Positions 55,504 through 64,000 of a stretch of DNA of 64,000 bases are shown in pieces (within the stretch, counting starts at the first letter, position 1; every line of letters begins with the position of its first letter). A model generated the notes under the pieces. That model did no database searches. It had not been told where the DNA came from and saw only the letters and a list, made by a program, of their open reading frames with translations. Both the position numbers and the translations under genes were made by a program. This DNA comes from Mucilaginibacter terrae (GTDB lineage Bacteria; Bacteroidota; Bacteroidia; Sphingobacteriales; Sphingobacteriaceae), in the NCBI RefSeq assembly GCF_031951985.1, contig NZ_JAVLVU010000001.1, positions 1,116,001 to 1,180,000 of the forward strand, written 5' to 3'.

Positions 55504-58022
55504 AAAAAGCCGTCGTTTATATAACCAATGAACTGTCCTACCGGCTTGCCTTCAATTTTTAATCCTTCCGGTATACCCAGTGGCTCATCGGCATTACGCA
55601 CTACGTTGCGGGCAAAGCTTAGCTGGCCGTTAAGGCCTAATAAAAAGTCGCCAATTTTGCCTTGATAGTCTAATTCAATCTCGTAACCTTTGTTGTAAAC
55701 CTCACCAATATTTAGGGAAGGATATGCGTGACCAAAGGTTAATAGTCCGCTGCGGCGTGGCGTTAATATATCTCTGCGGGTTTCATCAAACACATCTACG
55801 TTTAACTTAATTGCATCGTTTAAAAAGCGTGCTTCTAAGCCAATGTTACGCTTGGTACCGGTTTCCCAGGTTATTTGCGGGTTGCCAAGGTTGGTATCGT
55901 TGATAAATATGGTTGGATAGTTAGTTGGCGAGTTAGGCGAACCAAACTGAATGCTGGCATTGCTGGTGTAACTGGTTAAGAACAAGAAACGCTGGGCATT
56001 TAGCCTGTCGTTACCAACCATACCCCAGCTACCTCTAAACTTTAAGTAATTTAAGATGTCGTTCTTTTTAAAGAATTTCTCGTTGCTTGCTGTCCAGCCT
56101 GCCGAAAACGCCGGGAAAAAACCGTATTGTTTACCGGCATCCGAAAAGAAGTTATCAGATCCGTTATAACCAATGTTCACCTCGGCGTAGTAGCGCTCAT
56201 CATAGTTGTATGTTGCCCTTGCAGCAATACCTTGTGCAGCCTTTGGCGGAGCGGTGAAAATGGTGTTATTAGGATCAGATGGTCCCTGGATTAACTGGCG
56301 GGTACCTAATAATAAGCCCGATACGGTATGCTTATCGAACGCACGGTTGTAATAAAAACCCGATTGCAGGTTCATGGTGGTGCTGCCGGTAGTCGTAAGG
56401 TTAATATTACCTAAAGGCTCATCGCGGTTACGGGTATCTGTTGAAAGTGTTATCTGCCCGGTTTTACGGTCTTGCACATAAGCAGCCCAGTTGGCATTAC
56501 GGCGGGCTACGTTTTGGTAATACGAATCATAACCAAAGTTGGTACGGAAGGTTAAGCCCTTGGTAATAAAGCCCAGTTTGTGCTCGAGCGTAATGGTGCT
56601 TTCGATAGTGTTGTTATCATCGTTGCGGGTACCAAAACGGGTTAGCACAGCATATGGGTTCCAAATGTTGGTACCTACTGATGGATTTTGGGCAATGCGA
56701 CCATCGGCCAGGGTTACAGGATAGGCATAAGCCGGAACCTGTAATATACGCGAGATCATGCCCTCGATGGTGTCATATGAAAACGCCGAAGATGATAATA
56801 AGCCGGCTGGCTGGTAACGGTTAGAAAAACGGCCGCCTAATTTTAGCCCAACAGTTAAGTTATTGCTCAGCGTAAAATCGAGGTTTGACCGGAAGTTATA
56901 GCGTTTAAAGTTGGGAACGGTATTGATACCGTATGGAGAGTCGAACTTTTTGAAAATACCATCCTGAAAGGCATAACCTGCCGAAACAAAGTATCGGGCA
57001 AATTTAGTACCGCCGTTTATGTTAATGTTATGCTGTGTTTGTGTGTAATATTTTCGTGTTAAATAATCAAACCACTGTACATCAGGGTAGGCATAAGGGT
57101 CTGAACCATCCTTAAACTTTTGCAATTCATCATCGGTAAATGGAGCCGTTTGACTATCATTACGATAAGCCTGGTTCAATAAAGAAGCATTATCATAAGC
57201 ATTTAAGCCCACTGCCAAACCGGTATAAGTTTGTAAGGCAACGTTACCTGTATAAGTAACTTTAGGCCTGCCAATTTTACCCACCTTGGTGGTAATTACA
57301 ATTACACCATTAGCGCCACGTATACCGTAAATAGCTGTGGCGGCCGCATCTTTTAGCACGGTAACCGTTTCAATTTCGCTGGCATCAATATCATTAAAGC
57401 CGGGGCGCTCAATACCATCAACCACTACAATGGCCGATGCATCATTAAACGTAGCTGCACCACGTATTTTAAGGGCTGCACCGTCGGCACCGGGCTGGCC
57501 GCTGGTTTGTACGGCTAATAAACCAGGTAATTTACCAATCAAACTATTGGTGGGGTTAACCGTAGGCGATTTCATGATCTCCTCGGCGTTGATCTGAGAA
57601 ACAGCACCGGTAAGCGTCGATTTTTTTTGCTGGCCGTAACCCACAACCACAACTTCATTGAGGCCTTGCGAGCTGTCTTCTAAAATAACATCAAGTATAT
57701 TGTCTTTGGCGGTTACATCTTTAGTTACAAAACCTATGTAGGTGAATGTTAGCTCGGTACCTGCCGCAGGTACCCGTAGCGAGTATTTACCATTTACATC
57801 GGTAATGGTGCCGCCTTTGCCACCCTTAACTTTAACGCTCACCCCCACCAGCGGAACGCCCTTGGTATCGCGAACGGTACCGGTTACGTTGGTTTGAGCA
57901 TAAACAGCTCCGGTGAGGCAAAATAAAAAGACAAGAAACAGCCCAAGCCGCACTTTTAGCCTTTGGAGATCGAAGTGTGACCGGACGGGTAAACTTCCTT
58001 TCAAATGGAAAAATCTATCCAT
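55470..58022 (-). CDS. SusC/RagA receptor N-terminal and barrel part (frameshifted)
   Basis: An 850-codon frame with long signal region (mature start near VYAQT), carboxypeptidase-like domain, plug with YGIRGANGVIVITTK and most of the barrel. After IGYINDGF the frame ends in 12 unrelated codons. An A5 run at 55504-55508 (T5 on the coding strand) has one base too many: with four, the frame would run straight into the fragment ending at 54875. The whole gene would encode about 1049 residues. Either decay or a homopolymer error in the assembly explains it. Confidence 0.88.
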   Translation of the reverse strand: MDRFFHLKGSLPVRSHFDLQRLKVRLGLFLVFLFCLTGAVYAQTNVTGTVRDTKGVPLVGVSVKVKGGKGGTITDVNGKYSLRVPAAGTELTFTYIGFVTKDVTAKDNILDVILEDSSQGLNEVVVVGYGQQKKSTLTGAVSQINAEEIMKSPTVNPTNSLIGKLPGLLAVQTSGQPGADGAALKIRGAATFNDASAIVVVDGIERPGFNDIDASEIETVTVLKDAAATAIYGIRGANGVIVITTKVGKIGRPKVTYTGNVALQTYTGLAVGLNAYDNASLLNQAYRNDSQTAPFTDDELQKFKDGSDPYAYPDVQWFDYLTRKYYTQTQHNININGGTKFARYFVSAGYAFQDGIFKKFDSPYGINTVPNFKRYNFRSNLDFTLSNNLTVGLKLGGRFSNRYQPAGLLSSSAFSYDTIEGMISRILQVPAYAYPVTLADGRIAQNPSVGTNIWNPYAVLTRFGTRNDDNNTIESTITLEHKLGFITKGLTFRTNFGYDSYYQNVARRNANWAAYVQDRKTGQITLSTDTRNRDEPLGNINLTTTGSTTMNLQSGFYYNRAFDKHTVSGLLLGTRQLIQGPSDPNNTIFTAPPKAAQGIAARATYNYDERYYAEVNIGYNGSDNFFSDAGKQYGFFPAFSAGWTASNEKFFKKNDILNYLKFRGSWGMVGNDRLNAQRFLFLTSYTSNASIQFGSPNSPTNYPTIFINDTNLGNPQITWETGTKRNIGLEARFLNDAIKLNVDVFDETRRDILTPRRSGLLTFGHAYPSLNIGEVYNKGYEIELDYQGKIGDFLLGLNGQLSFARNVVRNADEPLGIPEGLKIEGKPVGQFIGYINDGFLYFGCRYCNLS

Positions 58023-58899
58023 ATAAATTAATTAAGGTTTGGTAAGTGTTTATTAATTGGTCAAATAAAAATTGCACAAAACGCTGTATATCACCCATAT
58101 TTTGGGCAATAAAATTCAAGTCCGGATTTGAGCAAATTTTCAAATTCCGGTTGTAAGCCATACTTACTTCAATGGCCCCTGATGGGCAGCATTGCACATG
58201 AAATGAATTTTGAGAATTACGGACTAACTTGTCGTGTGGTAGAAATGAAGTAAAGTTTTATTCATAATTAATTTGGTTGTATTGGTTGTTAAATAGTAGT
58301 TATGTTAAAAGAATTGTAAGACATCAGGTTTGTCCTAAAACATTGGTGTACTGTTGGTTCATACTTGGGGTTTAATTTGTAAAAAGCCATTCTTTAAAAA
58401 ATTCAGGAAGCACATAATCGAATGCAATCCTGCTATCATTTAAATAAAGGCTTTACTGTTATACTAATTGGTTTTGGCTTGATAAACCTTGAATTGGTTA
58501 TCAAACAGGTCAAAAGTATTAAATATTCATTCAAAAAAACAAACCAAAAACATCATAAATAATTGATATTTAATTCATTACAAATTAAACGATACGCTTA
58601 ATGCGCATAACTGTACAATTGTTATGTGCTGAATTTTAAGCCTGTAATGTGTTTTACATATTATAAATGTATTGCCATAATACGTTTACATCGCACAAAA
58701 TTATTTTGCATTTAATATGCAACAAAGGCCTTTAAAGGTGTATTCAGATGAATTTTTTGAGTCGAGATGCCTCCTTTTATCATAATTATCTCATCGCTTA
58801 CTCTGCTTTGTTAACAAACCATTTGCTTAATCATTAAGTTAACATCAACTTAATATTAGTTGCTTTTATTTGTACAAAACCCTGCTAATCGTATCAAAT
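58023..58899. other. Divergent intergenic region, PUL 2 receptor to sensor
   Basis: About 880 bases, AT-rich, between the minus-strand SusC and the plus-strand sensor gene. It should contain both promoters and the binding site of the PUL 2 activator. No full consensus promoter, terminator or gene is visible. Confidence 0.5.
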
Positions 58900-60543
58900 A
58901 TGTTTCCTAATTGGTTAAGGCTTATTGGGCTTTTGCCAATATTATTGCTGATAACGGCTGCAACTTCAGCCCAAAGCAATCTTCCATATAATAAATTATT
59001 GGATCAGGTAGATGAAATAACCTTTCGTCACCCAGATTCGGCCCTTGTTATTCTAAAAAAAATTCATGCAGAATCATTAAATAATAACGATGTAACCACC
59101 GCAGGTATAAGCCTGCAACGGATGGGACAAATTTGTTATAACCAGGGGCACTATGCGCAAGCTTTAGATTTTTACCTGCATGCCGATAAGCTTTTTGGCC
59201 AGCAAAAAAACAAAGATCTGCTTGCTGGTAATCTGGCCAAAATGGGAATACTTTATTACTATAATAAACAGTTAGATAAATCGCGCTCATTGTATAAACG
59301 AGCATTAAGTATATACCGCTCAAGCAATAACTTAAAAGGCCAGGCTGAGGTGTATGGCAACATGGGGCACCTGTTTGAAAAACGTAAGCTGTACGATAGT
59401 GCTTTTTACTACCAGCATTTAGCTCTTGCCCGTTACAACCAAGTTAGTTTAAAACAGGGTGCAGCCAAAATTTATGAAAACCTGGGCAGCATTTATGAAG
59501 ATTTGGCTAAATATGATTCAGCTTATACATGCTTTACCAAATCAAAACAACTATACGACCAGGATGACAATACCATTGCCAGCATAGAGGTTATTAATAA
59601 TATTGGGGATGTATTGCGCAAAACCGGCCGCTATGCCGAAAGTATTATCCAATCGCGCAAGGCTTATAACCTATCATTACAAACCAATAATTTGTACCAG
59701 TTGGCAGCATCAAGCCGTGATTTGGGTAAGAGTTACCAGTTGCTCAGGCAAATGGACAGTGCCTATCATTATATAGAGCTTAGCCGCCGCTACTCGCTGG
59801 ATGTTTACTCTAAAGAGGCGCTAAATCAAACCGCCTTTTTACAGGTTTTGTATGATATTGATAAAAAGAGCGATGAAATTGCCCGCCTTAATGCCATTCG
59901 CAAAACCAACCGCATTATTGCAGCTGCAGTTATTACAGTTTCGGCACTGCTCATAATTATAGCCATCGTTATTTTCAGCAGGCAACGCCTGAAATTACGC
60001 GATCAAAAGATTTTGGCCGATCAAAACCGCTCTATTTACGAAGCACAAAAGGAATTGATGCAACTGGAGCTTAAAAATAAAAACCTGGAAGAAGATAGCC
60101 TGAAGCAGCAATTAGAACTCAAAAGCCGCGAGCTATCAACACATACCCTTAACCTTATTAAAAACAACCAATTGCTTGAGGGTATGCGCAACACCTTACA
60201 GGAAATGGTGAAAGATGATAAGCGCGACCAAAAGAAACAAATGCAGCAAATTATCCAGCAAATAAATCAAAGCTTTAGCCACGAGCAACACTGGAAAGAA
60301 TTTACTACCGCATTTGAACAGGTACACCAAAGCTTTTTTGATAACCTTAAACAACATAGCAACGATCTTACCTCAACAGATATTAAACTGATAGCCCTAC
60401 TTAAAGTAAATATGGAATCGAAAGATATTGCCGGGCTGCTGGGCATATCAATGGATAGTTTAAGGGTTGCGCGGTACCGCTTGCGCAAAAAACTCAACCT
60501 CGAACAAGGCGATAATCTATCATCATTTATACAAGGATTGTAG
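58900..60543 (+). CDS. TPR/TM/HTH one-protein sensor regulator
   Basis: A 547-residue protein from ATG 58900; the upstream TTG at 58870 adds residues that spoil the signal peptide (MFPNWLRLIGLLPILLLITAATSAQ). Tetratricopeptide repeats fill about residues 30-335 (for example AEVYGNMGHLFEKRKLYDSAFYY). A transmembrane helix (near 342-362), a coiled coil and a C-terminal HTH follow (LTSTDIKLIALLKVNMESKDIAGLL). The HTH ends RYRLRKKLNL, identical to the PUL 1 sensor. It is divergent from PUL 2 and is its likely activator. Confidence 0.88.
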   Translation: MFPNWLRLIGLLPILLLITAATSAQSNLPYNKLLDQVDEITFRHPDSALVILKKIHAESLNNNDVTTAGISLQRMGQICYNQGHYAQALDFYLHADKLFGQQKNKDLLAGNLAKMGILYYYNKQLDKSRSLYKRALSIYRSSNNLKGQAEVYGNMGHLFEKRKLYDSAFYYQHLALARYNQVSLKQGAAKIYENLGSIYEDLAKYDSAYTCFTKSKQLYDQDDNTIASIEVINNIGDVLRKTGRYAESIIQSRKAYNLSLQTNNLYQLAASSRDLGKSYQLLRQMDSAYHYIELSRRYSLDVYSKEALNQTAFLQVLYDIDKKSDEIARLNAIRKTNRIIAAAVITVSALLIIIAIVIFSRQRLKLRDQKILADQNRSIYEAQKELMQLELKNKNLEEDSLKQQLELKSRELSTHTLNLIKNNQLLEGMRNTLQEMVKDDKRDQKKQMQQIIQQINQSFSHEQHWKEFTTAFEQVHQSFFDNLKQHSNDLTSTDIKLIALLKVNMESKDIAGLLGISMDSLRVARYRLRKKLNLEQGDNLSSFIQGL

Positions 60544-60797
60544 CCTCACTTTTCAAATCCTTGAACGCTTAACAATAGCTTAACGTAACGGTTAAGTAAT
60601 GATAATGGAGATTAATTTACATTTCAAATTTCTAAAAATCAATGCTTTATAAAAACATGTTGCTATTTAATTTACGGTATATGTAACGGTGTTTCCTTTT
60701 TGTAACCCTCAAAATTTCATTTAAAGCTGCAGGCTGATACACCTTTGCGACATCAAAAAATCGACTAAAATTTTTGTATCAAAATTCACCCTAACAA

Positions 60798-63584
60798 ATG
60801 AACAAACTTTTACAAACCCTTTTATATCTCGTATGCTTTGTGGCGGCGGCCAATGCCACCGAGATCAAAGGTCACGTGTATGATCAAAAAACAGGCGAGC
60901 CTTTAACCGGCGCAACTGTAAGCCTCGAAAGAAGCGGTAAAGGAACTTCAACCGGCTTAGACGGTTCATTTTCTTTTAAAGATGTAAAGCCAGGTACCTA
61001 TACCCTGCGCATTAGCTACATAGCTTACAAAAGCGCAACCATGGAAATTGTTGCCACTAAAGATAAAGACGATTATCATCACCTAAAATTCTACCTTGAG
61101 CCGGCAGGCAAAGATCTTAACGAAGTAACTGTGGTTACCAAAAGAGATGGTTCGGCTGAGCGTGAAGCCCGCAGGTTAGAGCAGGAGTCGGTCCAGATTA
61201 TGAATGTGGTATCGGGCAAAGCCATTGAGGTATCGCCTGATATTACGGTGGCTAACGTTATTCAGCGTGTATCGGGCGTATCGGTTGAGCGCAACAGCAA
61301 TGGTGATGCCCAATATGCCATTATACGCGGCATGGATAAGCGTTACAGCTATACGCTGGTAAACGGCATAAAAATACCAAGCCCCGAGAATCAGTACCGT
61401 TATGTACCTCTTGATATTTTCCCGGCTGATTTGTTAGACCGTTTAGAAGTTTCTAAATCCCTTACCCCTAACATGGAAGGTGATGCCGTTGGTGGTGTAA
61501 CCAATATGGTGATGAAAGAAGCACCAAGCCGCTTAACTATTAACGGAAACATTGCCACAGGGTACAACCAGTTGTATTTTGATCGTAAGTTTATGAGTTT
61601 CGACCACTCTAATACTAATTACAAATCGCCTTACGAGGTTAATGGCCGTGCTTACCAGGCAACAGCTAACGATTTTAATAAAGGCGTGTTTAACTACAGC
61701 CAAAAAGTTCCTCCTCCAAACATCGTTGGTAGCTTGTCAATCGGCCAGCGTTTTTTAAACAACAAACTGGGTGTTATTTTGGCCGGAAGTTACCAAAACA
61801 CTTACCGTGGCAGTAATAACACACTTTATAACCAAAATACATCTGTTATTTCTGAAACCAATCTTTTTGGCAATATCACCAGCCGCGCCGACAGGCAGTT
61901 CTCTGAACAGCAAAAGCGTTACGGTTTACATAGCAAGGTTGATTATGCCTTTAACAACAACAATAAATTAAGCCTTTACAATGTTTACGTAAGGCTTGAT
62001 AACGCGCAGATACGGGATGGTGTTACCACAAACTTTAACAGTTCGGTTTACAATGCTCAAGCCGGTAATGCCGAGTTAACTTACTCAACACGCAGCCGCT
62101 TAACCGAGCAACAAATTTACAGCAGCACCCTGCATGGCGATCACAGCTTGTTTAAAAACAAGTTCAAGATACAATGGTCGGGCGTGTATTCATCGGCTAA
62201 AAATGATCAGCCCGATATTGCCACCATTAGTTTAAACGGTTTACGCCAAAACTTTAACGAGTACAGAACGGTACTGGTAACCTCGGCACCTGTAACACGC
62301 CGCTGGCAACGCAACACCGACGAAGATAAAGCCGGTTACCTCGACCTTACTTACACTGCAAAAATTGCAGGTGCAACTGTTGATTTTAGCACCGGTGGTT
62401 TATACCGCGATAAAGACCGCAGCAACTTTTACAACAACTATACTTTAGCACCTGCTAATGCCGGCACAACCTATTCCGATTATAATAATAGCTATGCTAA
62501 CGTAGCCTTATCGCTAGCCACACCTACCGGTGGTGTAAAAAACTCACAAACCTACGAAGCATCTGAAAAAGTGGGTGCAGGCTATGGCATGTTTAAATTA
62601 ACCTCCAATAAATTACAGGTAATTGGTGGCGCCCGTGTTGAACATACCAACCAAGGCTACCGCATGTTGTTTCCGCAAGGAGAACTACGCCCAAACGGCA
62701 ACCAGGTTTATACCGATGTGCTACCAAGCTTAGTGGTAAAATATAAACTCGGTGTTAAACAACAGCTACATGGTTCGTACTACAAGGCATTAAATCGCCC
62801 GGGCTTTTATGAAATCGTACCCGGAGGCGCCCCTAACGAAGACTACGTTGAACGCGGCAACCCCGACCTGAAACGTGCACTGGCCGATAACTATGACCTG
62901 CGTTATGAGTTATTCCCCGGAGCATCAGAGCAATTACTGGTTGGTGTATTTTACAAAAAAATCAAAGACCCGATTGAGTATACCTTCCAGCCCGATGCCA
63001 CCCGTGGTCAGGATATTTACTATACCCCTGGCAACTTTGGAACAGCCCGCAACTACGGTGCAGAGGTTGATTACATTAAATTTTTCAACAAAATTGGCAT
63101 TAAAGCCAACTACACCTACACCCACTCGCGCATTACTACGCCAAAAACCATGCGCCATTTAGACCCTGCTACGGCACAAGTACTGCCTTACCTGGTAAAC
63201 CAAACCCGTCCGCTCTATGGCCAGTCAGAGCATGTGGCTAATGTATCGTTATTGTATAAAGACACTAAAAAAGGATGGGATGCACAACTGGCAGCTTCTT
63301 ACACAGGTGAGCGTATCAATACCGTATCACAGTTTTTAAATAATGACCTTTGGCAAAAACCATTTGTACAAATGGATGCATCGGCCGAGAAAAAGCTAAA
63401 ACACGGCATTACTGTATTTATTAAAGCAGGCAACCTGTTAAACACACCTTCCAAACTATTTATAAAAGGAACAAGTGCTGAAAATGCTAAGCTCGACGAC
63501 AAAGTTGCATCAAACGGCCAAACTTTAATACGCAGCGATTATTACAAGCAAAGCTATTTATTAGGCATACGTTACAAACTGTAA
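60798..63584 (+). CDS. TonB-dependent receptor (non-SusC type)
   Basis: A 928-residue outer-membrane receptor. The signal peptide ends near AANAT, a carboxypeptidase-regulatory domain covers about 22-105 and the plug about 115-245 (VIQRVSGVSVERNSNGDAQYAIIRGMDKRY). A barrel follows, ending QSYLLGIRYKL. It lacks the SusC signatures and a SusD partner. The ligand is unknown; a lipoprotein gene follows after 18 bases. Confidence 0.92.
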   Translation: MNKLLQTLLYLVCFVAAANATEIKGHVYDQKTGEPLTGATVSLERSGKGTSTGLDGSFSFKDVKPGTYTLRISYIAYKSATMEIVATKDKDDYHHLKFYLEPAGKDLNEVTVVTKRDGSAEREARRLEQESVQIMNVVSGKAIEVSPDITVANVIQRVSGVSVERNSNGDAQYAIIRGMDKRYSYTLVNGIKIPSPENQYRYVPLDIFPADLLDRLEVSKSLTPNMEGDAVGGVTNMVMKEAPSRLTINGNIATGYNQLYFDRKFMSFDHSNTNYKSPYEVNGRAYQATANDFNKGVFNYSQKVPPPNIVGSLSIGQRFLNNKLGVILAGSYQNTYRGSNNTLYNQNTSVISETNLFGNITSRADRQFSEQQKRYGLHSKVDYAFNNNNKLSLYNVYVRLDNAQIRDGVTTNFNSSVYNAQAGNAELTYSTRSRLTEQQIYSSTLHGDHSLFKNKFKIQWSGVYSSAKNDQPDIATISLNGLRQNFNEYRTVLVTSAPVTRRWQRNTDEDKAGYLDLTYTAKIAGATVDFSTGGLYRDKDRSNFYNNYTLAPANAGTTYSDYNNSYANVALSLATPTGGVKNSQTYEASEKVGAGYGMFKLTSNKLQVIGGARVEHTNQGYRMLFPQGELRPNGNQVYTDVLPSLVVKYKLGVKQQLHGSYYKALNRPGFYEIVPGGAPNEDYVERGNPDLKRALADNYDLRYELFPGASEQLLVGVFYKKIKDPIEYTFQPDATRGQDIYYTPGNFGTARNYGAEVDYIKFFNKIGIKANYTYTHSRITTPKTMRHLDPATAQVLPYLVNQTRPLYGQSEHVANVSLLYKDTKKGWDAQLAASYTGERINTVSQFLNNDLWQKPFVQMDASAEKKLKHGITVFIKAGNLLNTPSKLFIKGTSAENAKLDDKVASNGQTLIRSDYYKQSYLLGIRYKL

Positions 63585-63602
63585 ACATCTTAAAAAATTA
63601 AT

Positions 63603-64000
63603 ATGAAGACTTTAAAACCATTTTTAGCCGCTTTAGGCCTTCTGGCTATAATTTTCACGGGATGTGAAAAAGCAAATGTTGATGTTGACACCTCGCCCGG
63701 CGATGGTACCGCCATGGGCGAAGTATCAGGTGTTTGGGAAAGAGGAAGCACCCAGGTAATTAAAGGCGACGTGGTGATACCTGCCGGTAAATCACTCATT
63801 ATTGAAGAAGGTGTAACCATTTTAATGGATACCCTTGCCAAGCCTGAGTTTATTGTAAAAGGTAACCTGTACTCATTAGGTACCGAGCAAAACCCGGTAC
63901 GCTTTACCGTAAATGAGTTATATAAAACCGAAGCCAAGCGCTTTGGCAAATTATGGGGTGGCATTTTGGCATCACCCACCTGTGCCGAACTGGTACTTGA
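63603..64000 (+). CDS. Lipoprotein, beta-helix-like, truncated by window end
   Basis: Starts at ATG 63603, 18 bases after the receptor gene, and is open to the end of the window (132 codons). The signal peptide ends in a lipobox (FTGC, Cys near residue 20). A stretch with GDVVIPAGKSLIIEEGVTI and NLYSLGTEQNPVRFT has the turn spacing of right-handed parallel beta-helix surface proteins. It is probably the surface partner of the receptor. The minus-strand open frame over the same bases has no features of a gene. Confidence 0.8.
   Translation, partial: MKTLKPFLAALGLLAIIFTGCEKANVDVDTSPGDGTAMGEVSGVWERGSTQVIKGDVVIPAGKSLIIEEGVTILMDTLAKPEFIVKGNLYSLGTEQNPVRFTVNELYKTEAKRFGKLWGGILASPTCAELVL

Noticed and set aside
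55504..55508. Programmed ribosomal frameshift in the SusC gene
   Set aside because: The shift needed is +1 (or -2), the run does not form a standard -1 slippery heptamer, no stimulatory structure is evident, and SusC proteins are not known to use recoding.
63590..63979. Minus-strand open frame of 129 codons at the window end
   Set aside because: It is antisense to a lipoprotein gene with a clear signal peptide and lipobox on the plus strand.
1..64000. CRISPR array, prophage, insertion sequence or tRNA
   Set aside because: No regularly spaced direct repeats, integrase, transposase or cloverleaf-like sequence was recognised on either strand by eye.

Overview
The window comes from a member of the Bacteroidota, most likely a Sphingobacteriaceae species such as Mucilaginibacter or Pedobacter. 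The genus is inferred from gene style only. The supporting signs are three SusC/SusD receptor pairs, a PorP/SprF gene next to a giant type IX secretion substrate with a gliding-motility (CHU_C) C-terminus, one-protein sensor regulators with Y_Y_Y or TPR sensor parts, a textbook Bacteroidota promoter (TTTG, 19 nt, TAnnTTTG), few Shine-Dalgarno sites and a long-form LysRS. No tRNA, rRNA, CRISPR array, insertion sequence or prophage was seen.

Positions 1-20000 are mostly housekeeping: the 3' end of an MscS channel gene, a DUF4126-like membrane protein, a VOC protein, iscS-iscU-iscA, an acyl-CoA ligase, a DUF4397 lipoprotein, lysS, a small unknown gene, a TPR-like membrane protein, ung, an Lrp-type regulator, a DtxR/MntR-type regulator overlapping an Nramp transporter fused to a universal-stress domain, smpB, pcm and the PorP/SprF plus CHU_C pair. 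The spacers here carry long imperfect inverted repeats that no gene explains.

Positions 20200-26740 hold a MarR-controlled RND efflux operon (marR, outer-membrane channel, adaptor, pump). Near-identical palindromes lie before marR and before the channel gene. A non-coding composite repeat follows, then a transglutaminase-fold protein and queE.

Positions 29491-45645 form a polysaccharide utilisation locus (PUL 1): LacI regulator, periplasmic GDPD, a 959-residue propeller/Y_Y_Y/HTH sensor, SusC, SusD, a GH144-like glucoamylase-family hydrolase, GH43 with discoidin and FN3 domains, an SGNH hydrolase and GH3. The four enzyme genes are tightly packed and two junctions are TAATG overlaps. A beta-1,2-glucan or related beta-glucan target is a reasonable inference. 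The GH43 gene carries a 108-bp palindromic element inserted in frame in its signal-peptide region.

Positions 45711-58022 on the minus strand are a second locus (PUL 2): two tandem SusC/SusD pairs, a GH18 chitinase and a separate PL14-like lipoprotein. The arrangement resembles known Bacteroidota chitin loci. Two genes here are broken by single-base insertions: the promoter-distal SusD at its start codon and the promoter-proximal SusC in a T5 run. A TPR/transmembrane/HTH sensor, related at its C-terminus to the PUL 1 sensor, is transcribed divergently. The window ends with a further TonB-dependent receptor and the start of a lipoprotein gene cut by the window edge.
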